A stretch of DNA of 64,000 nt from Spirochaetota bacterium (GCA_022703505.1 JAKLDN010000006.1:1-64000), one strand, 5' to 3'; positions 23,497-31,970 are shown, numbered from the stretch's first letter. Made by a program: numbers and translations. Notes: generated by a model from the sequence alone, not told the origin.

Positions 23497-24399
23497 GTGA
23501 AACTGAGACTGAGCCGCTTCACCGGGGATCCCTCCCACGAATACGCCAGCCTGATCGGGGAACGGAGACAGCTCCGCATCCGGCACTGCCACGACTACTT
23601 CGAGCTGTTCCTGGTGAACCGCGGCACCGCCCACCACCTGGTGAACGGATCGGTCCAGCGCCTCAAGCCCGGATCCATCGCCTTCATCCGGCCCGACGAC
23701 TCCCATTCCTACGACGAGATGTCCGGGGATTTCGAGATCATCAACGTCCTGATCCCCTGCGAGACCGTGCAGGCCCTCTTCGACTACCTGGGAGAGGGCT
23801 TCGATCCCGGCCGGCTCCTGTCCTGTCCCTTGCCCCCCCTGGCCCAGGTCGCCCAGCGGGAACACGAGGCGATCGTCCAGGAACTGGAACAGCTGATCCT
23901 CTCCCGGAAGATCCGCAGGACCAGCTCGGACTCCCTGTTCCGCATCACCCTCCTGCACATCATCGTATCCTGCTTCCCGATTCTCCCGGACAAGAGGAAG
24001 TCCGAGACCCCGGTGTGGCTCCGGTGGCTCGTCCTGGAGATGATGAAGAAGGAGAACTTCACCGAGGGCCTCCCGGCCATGAAGCGCCTAGCGGGCAAGA
24101 GCGAGGAGCACATATCCCGAAGCTGCCGGAAGCACCTGCGCAAGTCGCCGACGGAGCTGATCAACGACTTCCGGCTGGAGCACGCTGCCCGGGCGATCGC
24201 CTCCACGAACGAGAAGATCGTGGACATCTCCTCGGACGTCGGATTCGAGAGCCTCAGCCATTTCTACCACCTGTTCAAGAAAGCCTACGGGGTCTCCCCC
24301 CTGGGATTCCGCAGGGCCGCCAAGGAAAAACCGGAAGAGGAGCTCCTCTTCGGGGCCCTCCCCCTGGAGACCAGCATCCCCAAGGGCCAGGCGCTGTAA
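23497..24399 (+). CDS. AraC-family transcriptional regulator
   Basis: 300 aa. N-terminal cupin-like sensing domain (HCHDYFELFLVNRGTAHHLVNGSVQRLKPGSIAFIRPDDSHSY, near 27-70), then a C-terminal double helix-turn-helix (RLAGKSEEHISRSCRKHL; KIVDISSDVGFESLSHFYHLFKKAYGVSPLGFRR). Divergently placed 72 nt from the glycyl-radical enzyme, it most likely controls that operon in response to a sugar or metabolite. Start GTG 23497 is chosen because the consensus promoter ends 6 nt before it; the open frame continues upstream only as antisense to the enzyme gene. No Shine-Dalgarno is present. Confidence 0.9.
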   Translation: MKLRLSRFTGDPSHEYASLIGERRQLRIRHCHDYFELFLVNRGTAHHLVNGSVQRLKPGSIAFIRPDDSHSYDEMSGDFEIINVLIPCETVQALFDYLGEGFDPGRLLSCPLPPLAQVAQREHEAIVQELEQLILSRKIRRTSSDSLFRITLLHIIVSCFPILPDKRKSETPVWLRWLVLEMMKKENFTEGLPAMKRLAGKSEEHISRSCRKHLRKSPTELINDFRLEHAARAIASTNEKIVDISSDVGFESLSHFYHLFKKAYGVSPLGFRRAAKEKPEEELLFGALPLETSIPKGQAL

Positions 24400-24433
24400 G
24401 CCCGACACGCCGCAACACAGGACGTTTTCCGGA

Positions 24434-24650
24434 ATCAACCACGGAGGACACGGAGGTCACTGAGAGATAAAGGATCGGAAAGATCAGACAGGATGAACAA
24501 GATGGAAGAAGGATGGACAAGATAAGAATTTTGGATATCTAACTCTCGATTCAATCCTGTTGATCCGTCCCTCATCCTGTCCATCCTGTCGGACTCCTTC
24601 CGGTCTTGGATGTTCTCTGTGATCTCCGTGATCTCCGTGGTGAGTCCTGC
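24434..24650. repeat. Composite inverted repeat between convergent genes
   Basis: The left arm (about 24434-24530) carries ACCACGGAGGACACGGAGG then ACAGGATGAACAAGATGG-like units. The right arm (about 24551-24650) is the imperfect reverse complement (CATCCTGTCCATCCTGTC, then GTGATCTCCGTGATCTCCG). The arms can fold into a hairpin of nearly 100 bp. Single arms of the same type occur at 49582-49615 and 62365-62400. No gene lies in 24400-24667. Confidence 0.75.
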
Positions 24651-24667
24651 CAGGTTATCCTGAAGAA

Positions 24668-25099
24668 CTACGGGTTGAAGCGTTCCTTCGGCCATTTGAG
24701 AGCGACGAGGAAGATGCCCGCGGTCAGGGCCAACTCCAGAATCCCGAACAGATAGTAGTAGACCCAGGCTTCGCCCAGCAGGTTTCCGATATTCACCAGT
24801 AAATAGAGGGGCGCCAGGAGCAGGTTCAGGATCCGCCCCGCCCGGGCCGGCAGGAGGACCGAGGCCGGGGCCGCCAGGATGGGCAGGATCATGAGGAGGG
24901 AGGCGAGGGCCAGGGAGGTCTGGCTCACATCGAAGGGGCCCATCTTCCCGGCCCGCATCTCCTCCAAGATCCCGGGCCTGAACAGGGAATAAATGTCGCA
25001 ATAGATGTACAGACCCAGCAGGGCTGTCCACGCCAGGGCCAAGACCACCTTCGGGTCCGCCTTCACGTCGAGGAATCGTGCGTCGGTCGTTGCGTTCAT
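24668..25099 (-). CDS. DUF6326-like small membrane protein
   Basis: 143 aa, four membrane helices (VVLALAWTALLGLYIYCDIYSLF; SLALASLLMILPILAAPASVLL; ILNLLLAPLYLLVNIGNLLGEAWVYYYLF; LELALTAGIFLVALKW). The YCDIYSLFRPG motif after helix 1 fits DUF6326 proteins, of unknown function. ATG 25099 has AAAGGAG 8 nt upstream. It follows the Crp/Fnr-type gene by about 115 nt on the same strand, a pairing that suggests regulation by it. Confidence 0.75.
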   Translation of the reverse strand: MNATTDARFLDVKADPKVVLALAWTALLGLYIYCDIYSLFRPGILEEMRAGKMGPFDVSQTSLALASLLMILPILAAPASVLLPARAGRILNLLLAPLYLLVNIGNLLGEAWVYYYLFGILELALTAGIFLVALKWPKERFNP

Positions 25100-25213
25100 T
25101 CCGGATTCTCCTTTATCCGTCGATCTCCCGGAACCTCCGCGGCGACACGGCCGGGCGGGTTCCGGATGGGGCAAAAAGTATCCGGATATGAGGGGAAAGG
25201 GAATTGATCCGGG

Positions 25214-25816
25214 TTAAGATCGATCGGAACTGCCGCCCGGCCGACGGGGCCGGGCAAGGCGGCGGCGGATACGGCTCAGGGACTCAGGCCGGATGCCCAG
25301 GTACTCGGCGATCCGGTACTGGGGGATCCGCCGGAGCAGGTCCGGACGGCGTGCGGCCAGGTCCCGGTACCGTTCCTCGGGGGTGCTCGTCCGGTATCGG
25401 GCCAGGTTCTCCTGGAGCTTGGCCGCCATGATCTCCGACATGGCCAGGCAGACGGCCTTGAGCTCCGGGTACCGGGCCAGCATCTCCCGCTCCCGGTCCG
25501 GGTCGCTCGCCACCGCGACGGTATCCTCCAGGCACTCCAGGTAGTGGCCCGCCGGCTCCTCCCGTCCGTACCCCAGGGGCAGGACCGCGTCCTCCTCCAC
25601 GAAGAAGTCCACGGTCCGCTCCTCCGCGTCCTTGACGATGTAGCTCCGCACGCAGCCTTTCAGGATGAAGTAGGCCTCCCGGGCGCGGTCCTCCGGCCTC
25701 AGGAGCACGGAGCCCTTCGGGAAGGTCCGCACGAAGTCGTTCTCCCGGAAAATACGCTCCAGGTCGCCGGACACGGGGATGTACCGGGACAGGAACGCCA
25801 CCAATTCGCCGCTCAC
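25214..25816 (-). CDS. Crp/Fnr-type transcriptional regulator
   Basis: 200 aa. N-terminal cyclic-nucleotide-binding beta-roll (FPKGSVLLRPEDRAREAYFILKGCVRSYIV; FFVEEDAVLPLGYG), long helix, then a short C-terminal helix-turn-helix (RIPQYRIAEYLGIRPESLSRIRRRLAR). The effector pocket lacks the Arg-Ser pair of Crp, so cAMP binding is doubtful; it resembles the Crp-like regulators found beside small transporters or membrane proteins. The start is GTG 25816. It sits 9 nt downstream of the four-gene radical-SAM cluster and may be co-transcribed with it. Confidence 0.85.
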   Translation of the reverse strand: MSGELVAFLSRYIPVSGDLERIFRENDFVRTFPKGSVLLRPEDRAREAYFILKGCVRSYIVKDAEERTVDFFVEEDAVLPLGYGREEPAGHYLECLEDTVAVASDPDREREMLARYPELKAVCLAMSEIMAAKLQENLARYRTSTPEERYRDLAARRPDLLRRIPQYRIAEYLGIRPESLSRIRRRLARPRRPGGSSDRS

Positions 25817-25825
25817 TTCACCATC

Positions 25826-26725
25826 CTACCCCCGCGCAAGGGCGGAGGCCGCCAGCCGGAAGAGCTTCCGGCACTGGTCCGGCTTGGTATGGTAGCCCCC
25901 GCCCCCGGTGGATTGGCGGATCACCACGGTCCCGTACTCGTCGTCCCCTCCCCGCTCCACCTCGTAGCCCCGGGCGGAAAATCCCCGGAGCGCCTCGTAG
26001 GCGGGTCCCTTCCGTCCCCGGGTCAGGACCACGGCGTACATGTAGGGTACCGGTCCGTTGGCGCCGTTGTTGATGGCGGTCTGGAACTGGACGCCCACCA
26101 GGTCCCCGATCTTCTTTTTCGGTTCCAGCAGGAAGCGCAGGTCCTCGGGCACGTCCCGGCCTTCCTCGTCCTCGTCGAAGCGGATGTAGGGGGTCAGGAC
26201 CCAGCCCTCGGGCAGGGGTTCGGAGCGGATGGCCTCGAAGCCCAGGAGCTTCTGGGCGATGAGGCCCGGGGTGAAGACCTTTACCTTTCCAAAGAAGAGG
26301 GCCGGGAAGAGGAACAGAAGGGCGTCCAGGGCCACGAGGCCGGCTCCCCCGGAGATCCCGAAGGAGACGGGCACCGAGATCATGAGCAGGACTCCCGCCA
26401 GTATGCGGAGGGCGGACCGGCCCCCGGAAGCCCGGCGGAGCTTGCCGGCCCGGGAGAAGGCGTCCAGGATGCGGTCCACTTCCGCGGCGGTAACGGGCTT
26501 CCATTTCTCCAGGCCCTGGTCCTTGGGCTTGTTCGTCACCCTGCGGAGTCCCAGGGGGATCCAGCCCGCCAGTATCACCAGGGTACCCGGCAGGACGCCC
26601 ACGCCCACCTGGAGGGCCGCCCCCAGGGCGAAGAGGGCCCCGGTCAGGATGAGTCGGGCCGCCGGGCCCATCCGGAAGAACCGGAATCCCGCGGTCACGG
26701 TCGGCTTAAGGGACAGGTCGCTCAT
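25826..26725 (-). CDS. Uncharacterised membrane protein of the radical-SAM cluster
   Basis: 299 aa, not recognised. Four membrane helices in two pairs (LILTGALFALGAALQVGVGVLPGTLVILAGWIPLGL near 26-60; ILAGVLLMISVPVSFGISGGAGLVALDALLFLFPALFF near 105-145), with a soluble C-terminal domain of about 145 residues (GWVLTPYIRFDEDEEGRDVPEDLRF, then GVQFQTAINNGANGPVPYMYAVVL). It overlaps the radical-SAM gene by 20 nt (ATG 26725 with GGAGGA upstream), so expression is coupled. It could be a transporter, assembly factor or partner for the modified protein; nothing decides between these. Confidence 0.75.
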   Translation of the reverse strand: MSDLSLKPTVTAGFRFFRMGPAARLILTGALFALGAALQVGVGVLPGTLVILAGWIPLGLRRVTNKPKDQGLEKWKPVTAAEVDRILDAFSRAGKLRRASGGRSALRILAGVLLMISVPVSFGISGGAGLVALDALLFLFPALFFGKVKVFTPGLIAQKLLGFEAIRSEPLPEGWVLTPYIRFDEDEEGRDVPEDLRFLLEPKKKIGDLVGVQFQTAINNGANGPVPYMYAVVLTRGRKGPAYEALRGFSARGYEVERGGDDEYGTVVIRQSTGGGGYHTKPDQCRKLFRLAASALARG

Positions 26726-28148
26726 CGGTTCCTCCTCGGGCCGGTTCCCCGGTCGCTTCCGGCCCTGCGGACGAGGCCGGGCGGGCATGGCGGGCGCGGA
26801 AGGCCGGGCCCGCCTCCTCGATCTCCCCGTACCCCGCGTAGGACCAATACAGGGGGCAGGCCGCCTGGCAGGCCGCGAAGGCCGGGCAGGTCCGGCACTC
26901 CGCGGGGGCATACTCCTTGTTCTTGAGGGCCGCCGCGCGATCCCCGAACCAGACTTTTTCAAACCCATCCGACAGGAGGTTCCCCACCCCCTCGTCCCAG
27001 GACGAGCAGGGCAGGACGTCCCCCCGGGGATTCACGGAAAGAAGGCCGTCGCAGGCGGCACAGTTCTTGTTCCCCAGCCCTCGGGCCAGGGGGTTGTAGA
27101 GGCACATCGGCGTCGGGGAGTACCAGAGGAACTCCACCCCCGCCTCCAAGGCCCGCTTCCGGACCCGGTCCACCACGGGGCCTATCTCCCGGTAGGGCAC
27201 GAACAGAGCGTCCGCCTCGGGACTGCGGGCGGTGGGGATGAAGAGGTTGAGGGACATCCGTCGCAGCCCCAGGGACTTGGCCAGGGCGGGCATCCCCTCC
27301 AGGGCGTCCAGGTTGGTCCGGACCGCGGTGGTATTGGTCTGCACCGAGATCCCCGCCTCCATCAGGGCGCGGATACCCGCCACGCTCCGCTCCCAGGCCC
27401 CGGCGGCCCCGCACAGGTCGTCGTGGAGCTCCTCCTCCGGGGCTTCCAGGCTCACTTGGGCCGTCCGGAGCCCCGCCCGGAAGAGGTCCCGGGCGAGGGA
27501 CGGGGTCGCGAGGGTCCCGTTGGTCACCAGGTTGGTCCTGAGTTCGATCCGGACCGCGTATCGGACCAGCCGGGGCAGGTCCTCCCGCAGGAGGGGCTCC
27601 CCGCCCGTAAAGGAGAAGAAGGGGACCTTGGCCTCCTCCTTGAAGATCCGGAGGATCTTCTCCAGGTCCCGGGCCGGAAGGTCCTCGATCTCGGAGCGGC
27701 CGGACGCGGGCTCCTCGGCGCCCGCGGTCCCGGGGCGGCGACAGCCCGTTCCCGCGGAACATCCGGCGTAGCAGAAGCGGCAGCGGTTGTTGCAGCGGTA
27801 CGTGACCGCCAGCTCCGCCAGAACCGGCAGGCGGGTGAAGGAAAAGTCGTAGGCCACCCGGTCCGCGTCGGGCCGGCGCCCCGAGAGGGCCGCTTCCAGG
27901 GAGCGGAAGAAGGAGTCCGTCTCCCGGGCCCGCCCGGCGTTCAGGCCCGGGAAGTCGTCCAGGCGGCCCCCGGCCTCCAGGAAGAGGACCAGGGCCTTGG
28001 CCGTGGAATTGAGCTTGTAGACCCGGTTGGGGGGCAGGATGAGGACGTCGTCCTCCGGGCGCAAGAGGAGGCGGGACCGGACCTTCCGCCAGAAGGGGGC
28101 GATCCACCCCAGCTTCACGAGGCCTGCGGCAGCTCCTTCGGAACGCAT
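26706..28148 (-). CDS. Radical SAM/SPASM peptide-modifying enzyme with PqqD-like N-terminus
   Basis: 480 aa. Residues about 25-70 (LLLRPEDDVLILPPNRVYKLNSTAKALVLFLEAGG) resemble the PqqD/RRE fold that holds leader peptides. The radical SAM core has C119, C123 and C126 in YRCNNRCRFC, then FFSFTGGEPLLREDL. The C-terminal SPASM region supplies auxiliary-cluster Cys: NCAACDGLLSVNPRGDVLPC...CRTCPAFAACQAACP. This RRE-rSAM-SPASM layout is that of enzymes which crosslink or otherwise modify ribosomal peptides. The start overlaps the stop of the Cys-repeat protein (TGATG), strongly suggesting that protein is the substrate. The bond formed is unknown. Confidence 0.88.
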   Translation of the reverse strand: MRSEGAAAGLVKLGWIAPFWRKVRSRLLLRPEDDVLILPPNRVYKLNSTAKALVLFLEAGGRLDDFPGLNAGRARETDSFFRSLEAALSGRRPDADRVAYDFSFTRLPVLAELAVTYRCNNRCRFCYAGCSAGTGCRRPGTAGAEEPASGRSEIEDLPARDLEKILRIFKEEAKVPFFSFTGGEPLLREDLPRLVRYAVRIELRTNLVTNGTLATPSLARDLFRAGLRTAQVSLEAPEEELHDDLCGAAGAWERSVAGIRALMEAGISVQTNTTAVRTNLDALEGMPALAKSLGLRRMSLNLFIPTARSPEADALFVPYREIGPVVDRVRKRALEAGVEFLWYSPTPMCLYNPLARGLGNKNCAACDGLLSVNPRGDVLPCSSWDEGVGNLLSDGFEKVWFGDRAAALKNKEYAPAECRTCPAFAACQAACPLYWSYAGYGEIEEAGPAFRARHARPASSAGPEATGEPARGGTDERPVP

Positions 28149-29809
28149 CAGTGGCCGCCCCCGGACACGCAGGCGGAGTGGCAGGCCGAGTGGCACGCGG
28201 AATGGCAGGCGCTGTGGCAGGCCGAGTGGCAGGCGTCGTGGCAGGCGTTGTGGCAGGCCGAGTGGCAGGCGGACACGGTGCCCACGTCGGGCGGGGAGAA
28301 GCAGCCGGAGAAACAGGAGGCACTCCGCATGAAGTCCGCGTACCCCGTGCCCAGATCGGAGGGAAGGCGCACGGACTCGTAATAGGCGGGGCGGGAATGG
28401 ACCATCCAGTACCCGTGCCAGTAGGGGTCATACCGCCGGCCCGCCGCGGAGGTCCCGCCCGCCTCGACCCCGGACTCCTCCCGGCCGGCCCGGGCCAGGC
28501 GCTCCCGGTAGAAGGCCCGGGTGGCCTCCAGGTCGCAGTCCCAGATCTTCTCCTGGAGGCGCTTGATGGCCTCCTCGAAGAAGTCCGCCATGAGGCCCGA
28601 CAGGACCTTGCCCTCCGGGTCGAAGGCGGCCAGGAAGAGCTCCTCGTACTCGCTCTCGGCCTTGCGGGCCGAGAGGATGCGGATCCGCAGGGGGTCGGGG
28701 TCCAGGATCTCGACGATGCCCTGGGCCTTGAGTCCCTCCAGCATGATGGAGGCCACGCTGGCCAGGGGGAGCTCCAGGAGGAGAGCGGCCTCCACGGGGT
28801 GGAGGTCCTCGGCCACCTTGCCGGGGACCTGGTAGGAGCCTTCCTGGAGGCGGGGCGGGGTCCAGGCGTCCCCGGCCCAGGCTATGCCCTCCAGCACCGC
28901 GGCGGCCCGCCGGTAGGCCGATAGGCGCCGGGCGTACAGGACCAGGGCCAGGGCCGCGAGCCCGGCAAAGACCGGCGCCGCGACCCAGGGCCGGGTGCCC
29001 CAGTACTCCCGGGGTCCGACCCATACGTAGGGCTCGTAGGCTTCCTCGTACCCGTCCCCGCTGGCCGACGCGGCCCCGGCTTCGGGAAGGTCCATGCTAA
29101 GGTAGTCCGCGGGAAGGTAGAGGACCAGTTCCTGGGTTCCCCGGATCGGGACCCCCTCCTGGTAGAAGAGGAAGGTCAGGTAATGCCGGCCGTCGTCCCC
29201 GGGGGAACCGTAGTAGTCGATGCGGTTTTCCCGGTTGACGAACTCCTCCGTCCGCAGGGGGATGGCCCGCTTCTCCTCGTCCGTGAGGGTCGGTCCGGAT
29301 ACGGCCACGGGAAGGACGATCCGCACGGTCCGGGAATCCAGCATCTGGTCCCACTCCACGGGGGCCCAGGTGATGCGGACCAGGTCCCCGAGTTCGGGGC
29401 TCGTGGTCCTGCCGACCAGATCCGCGGCCGCGAAGTCCCCTCCGTAGGTCAGGTTCCAGAAGGAGGTCCCCCCCGTCCGGCGGCCACCCGCGAGCAGTAC
29501 GTCGTAGCGTCCGCTTCCCAGATTCTTGATGTCCAGGCCGACCCGGGAACCTCCGGGTAGGTCCGCCCAGCAGCGCTGGGAATCCCAGACGGGGGCGAAG
29601 GACTCGCCCTGGAAATAGAAGCCTCCCAGGGTCCCGGAGCTCACCACCCATTCCAGGCGGTAGAAGACCGTCCCCTTCCCGTCCGGCCGGAGGCTCACGG
29701 TGACGTCCACGGTGGCTACCCGGGATTCCAGGGCGGCCGCCGAGACGGCGGCGAGCAAAAGTACGCAAAGCGCCGCGGCGCGGTGGGGCCGCCGAAGGGT
29801 ATTCGTCAT
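28148..29809 (-). CDS. Membrane protein with C-terminal ACHS-repeat (nine-Cys) tail; putative radical-SAM substrate
   Basis: 553 aa. Signal peptide (AAALCVLLLAAVSAAALES, 11-29), a beta-rich extracytoplasmic domain to about 265 that recalls DUF2207-type proteins, one membrane helix (VAAPVFAGLAALALVLYA, 276-293), then a cytoplasmic domain with a winged-helix-like stretch (HPVEAALLLELPLASVASIMLEGL). The tail from 514 is nine tetrads: eight ACH[S/N/D] and one ACVS, giving Cys at 515, 519, 523 and on to 547, then GGGH. Two more Cys (499, 503) precede it. With the N-terminus outside, the tail would lie in the cytoplasm, reachable by the overlapping radical-SAM enzyme. ATG 29809 overlaps the previous gene's stop. 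Confidence 0.85.
   Translation of the reverse strand: MTNTLRRPHRAAALCVLLLAAVSAAALESRVATVDVTVSLRPDGKGTVFYRLEWVVSSGTLGGFYFQGESFAPVWDSQRCWADLPGGSRVGLDIKNLGSGRYDVLLAGGRRTGGTSFWNLTYGGDFAAADLVGRTTSPELGDLVRITWAPVEWDQMLDSRTVRIVLPVAVSGPTLTDEEKRAIPLRTEEFVNRENRIDYYGSPGDDGRHYLTFLFYQEGVPIRGTQELVLYLPADYLSMDLPEAGAASASGDGYEEAYEPYVWVGPREYWGTRPWVAAPVFAGLAALALVLYARRLSAYRRAAAVLEGIAWAGDAWTPPRLQEGSYQVPGKVAEDLHPVEAALLLELPLASVASIMLEGLKAQGIVEILDPDPLRIRILSARKAESEYEELFLAAFDPEGKVLSGLMADFFEEAIKRLQEKIWDCDLEATRAFYRERLARAGREESGVEAGGTSAAGRRYDPYWHGYWMVHSRPAYYESVRLPSDLGTGYADFMRSASCFSGCFSPPDVGTVSACHSACHNACHDACHSACHSACHSACHSACHSACVSGGGH
28151..28270 (-). repeat. 12-bp tandem repeat encoding the ACHS tail
   Basis: Nine units of about 12 bp (plus-strand core GTGGCAGGC) encode Ala-Cys-His-Ser/Asn/Asp. 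The units vary at synonymous and third positions, so the protein repeat, not only the DNA, appears maintained. Confidence 0.85.
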
Positions 29810-30429
29810 CGGAGTTCCTCCCGTATGGCCAGGGTGTCGCTCCCCCCGAGGCCGCCGTCCACGGACAGGCGGCGTTCCCGGACGTAGGCGATCCGTTCCT
29901 TCAGGAAGGCCAGGGTCCGGGCCTTGGCCTCCGGGAAGGGATCCGCATCCGGCAGGTCGAAGCGGCGCTCCACGGCGGTGCCGTCCAGTTCCCGGAGGTA
30001 GGCGGTGAGGGCCGCCAGGACGTCCCGGGCCGCGTCGTCCGCCTGGGGGTCCCGGGTGCCCTCCCGTCGGCAGGCGTCCAGGTACTCGCCGAAGGCCAGG
30101 GCGAAGGCCGCGGAGGCCGAGGCGACCTCGGCGTCCCGGATGCGCAGCGCGGCGATCCGGTCCCGGTCCTTCGCGGCGGCCGCGATCCCCGCCGCCAGGG
30201 AGGCGTCCAGGTCCCGGTCCCGTTCGCGGGCCGCGGCACGGCCCCCCGCCCCGGAGGCGAAGGCCGCGGCGGAAGCGGCCAGGAAGGCCCCCGCCCCGAT
30301 GCCGACCGCGGCGGGCACGGCGACGCCGGCCAGTCCCATCCCGACGCCCGCCGCCGCGGAGAGGACAAAGGCGCCCATTCCCAGGGGGGATCGTGCATAC
30401 CATCGGAGGAAATCCCGGGTACTCGTCAT
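29806..30429 (-). CDS. Uncharacterised membrane protein upstream of the Cys-repeat protein
   Basis: 207 aa, not recognised. An N-terminal pair of Gly/Ala-rich hydrophobic helices (MGAFVLSAAAGVGMGLAGVAVPAAVGIGAGAFLAAS) is followed by a charged helical domain with heptad-like spacing (RERDRDLDASLAAGIAAAAKDRDRIAALRIRDAEV; AEAKARTLAFLKERIAYVRERRL-type). The layout recalls two-helix plus coiled-coil membrane proteins. It ends overlapping the start of the Cys-repeat gene by 4 nt, so it belongs to the same cluster. ATG 30429 has no clear ribosome site. Confidence 0.7.
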   Translation of the reverse strand: MTSTRDFLRWYARSPLGMGAFVLSAAAGVGMGLAGVAVPAAVGIGAGAFLAASAAAFASGAGGRAAARERDRDLDASLAAGIAAAAKDRDRIAALRIRDAEVASASAAFALAFGEYLDACRREGTRDPQADDAARDVLAALTAYLRELDGTAVERRFDLPDADPFPEAKARTLAFLKERIAYVRERRLSVDGGLGGSDTLAIREELR

Positions 30430-30509
30430 GGCTAGGAGCGTACTACGGTGCGCCGGGTCTGGCAAGCTCGGCGGGGAAATCGGATCATCCGGACTCAGGC
30501 GCGGCGGCC

Positions 30510-31970
30510 TCAGTTGAGGACCGTGATCTCCACCCGCCGGTTCCGGGCGCGGTTCGCCTCCGTGTCGTTCGGCGCGATCGGACGCTCCGCCCCGAAGCCC
30601 CGGAAGAGGAACCGGGAGGCCGGGATGCCCCGGGCGACGAGCTCGTCCACAACCCGTTTGGCCCGGCGGATCGACAGGTCCTTCTGGCCCGCGGGATTGC
30701 CCACGTCCGCGGTGTGGCCGGTCACCAGAAGGGTGCGTTCCCCGGGCACGGACTTCAGGGCCGCGGCGATCCCGTCCAGGCGGCCCTTCTCCTCGGGCAG
30801 GAGGACGTCCTGGTCCGGGACGAAACGGAGCCCGAAGGCCACCAGGGTCGGCCCCTCGGGCCGGTCCTCCAGGGCGATCCCGGATCCTGGGTCCAGGGAG
30901 GAGGACCCCGTCGAGAGCGGACCCTCGGTGCCGGCGCCCATAAGACCGGAGCCGGGAGGGGCCGAAGCGCCAGGCGGGGATCCGGCCGGCATACCCGCCG
31001 TGCCCGGGGCCGGAGAGACGATCGGGGCGGCCGACGGGCTCGAAGATCCGGCACCCGGGCCGGGGACCGCGGGTTTCGGAGGCGGCGCCGACGAGGAGGA
31101 CGGGCCGGGCACGGCGGCCGCCCCCGGAGCTTCCTCGGCCAAAGCCGCTCGCAGGGCTCCCGACGCGGGGTCCGCGGTCCTCGGGATGGCGGCGTCGAAG
31201 AAGGTCAGGGTGAAGCCCCGGTGCCGGAGGGAGGGCCCCGAGGCGAACCGGAAGGTCTCGTCCAGGCGGTCCCGGATGAGCACGGGGCGGCCCGTGTCCG
31301 AGCGCACCAGGATATCCGCCTCGTGGGTCCCCTGGGCCTCCACGAGGGACGGGTCCCCCTTGGGATCCTGGCCCGCCCGGTACCGGACCGCGAACTTGGC
31401 GAAGATGCGCCGTACCGGGATGCCCTTGTAGGTCTCCTCCCCCCGGTACTCGTACTCCGCCAGGATCCGGGTGCGCGTGGGCACGCCGGAGTTCCGGGGA
31501 TCCACGACCCGGACCCCCTCCGCGGTCCAGCGGTCCCCGGGGGAGACGGGACCGGGCGGGAAGGCGGGGAAGCCCCGGAGTCCGGGAAACCCGTTGTCCA
31601 CGGTCATGCGTAGGGACCCGTCCGTCCCCATGCGGAAGGCCGCGGGGACCTGGTCGTCCACCCGTCGGGCCGCGGCGCTCAGGTCCCGTAGGGTCTCCTC
31701 GAAGACCAGGAAGTCCCCCTTCCAGAGGGCGTCCGGGGAGGGGCTCTCGGGCTCCAGACGACCCCGGACCTCCCGGTAGACGTGCCCTAGGTAGCGGCCG
31801 TCCTCGTAGCGGGACCAGTCGGACTTCTCGGTGACCACGTAGGAATCGGTCCCGGCGTAGGCCAGGAGGACGGGCTGGGCGAGACTCGGGGCCGCCGCCG
31901 CGCAGGCGAGGGCGGCCAGTACGGCCCGGACCCTCCCGGGGCGCGCGCCGGGGCCGCCCGGGGTCCTCAC
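30510..31970 (-). CDS. Exported OmpA-domain protein
   Basis: 486 aa. Signal sequence (AVLAALACAAAAPSLAQ), a ~250-residue N-terminal domain of unknown type (VLLAYAGTDSYVVTEKSDWSRYEDGRYLGHVYR), a long Pro/Ser/Ala-rich linker (about 280-355), and a C-terminal OmpA/MotB peptidoglycan-binding domain: TGHTADVGNPAGQKDLSIRRAKRVVDELVARGIPASRFLFRGFGAERPI, ending NRARNRRVEI. It probably tethers the outer membrane or a periplasmic complex to the cell wall. GTG 31970 overlaps the pgeF stop (GTGA), so it is coupled to it. Confidence 0.88.
   Translation of the reverse strand: MRTPGGPGARPGRVRAVLAALACAAAAPSLAQPVLLAYAGTDSYVVTEKSDWSRYEDGRYLGHVYREVRGRLEPESPSPDALWKGDFLVFEETLRDLSAAARRVDDQVPAAFRMGTDGSLRMTVDNGFPGLRGFPAFPPGPVSPGDRWTAEGVRVVDPRNSGVPTRTRILAEYEYRGEETYKGIPVRRIFAKFAVRYRAGQDPKGDPSLVEAQGTHEADILVRSDTGRPVLIRDRLDETFRFASGPSLRHRGFTLTFFDAAIPRTADPASGALRAALAEEAPGAAAVPGPSSSSAPPPKPAVPGPGAGSSSPSAAPIVSPAPGTAGMPAGSPPGASAPPGSGLMGAGTEGPLSTGSSSLDPGSGIALEDRPEGPTLVAFGLRFVPDQDVLLPEEKGRLDGIAAALKSVPGERTLLVTGHTADVGNPAGQKDLSIRRAKRVVDELVARGIPASRFLFRGFGAERPIAPNDTEANRARNRRVEITVLN

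Noticed and set aside
28151-28270. Regular short repeats considered as a CRISPR array
   Set aside because: The 12-bp units are tandem without spacers and encode the ACHS tail of a protein.
28148-28270. His-Xaa-Ser (Hxs) repeat system
   Set aside because: The tail repeats Ala-Cys-His-Ser; His is followed by Ser-Ala or Asn/Asp-Ala, not Xaa-Ser, and only one radical-SAM enzyme is present instead of the HxsB/HxsC pair.
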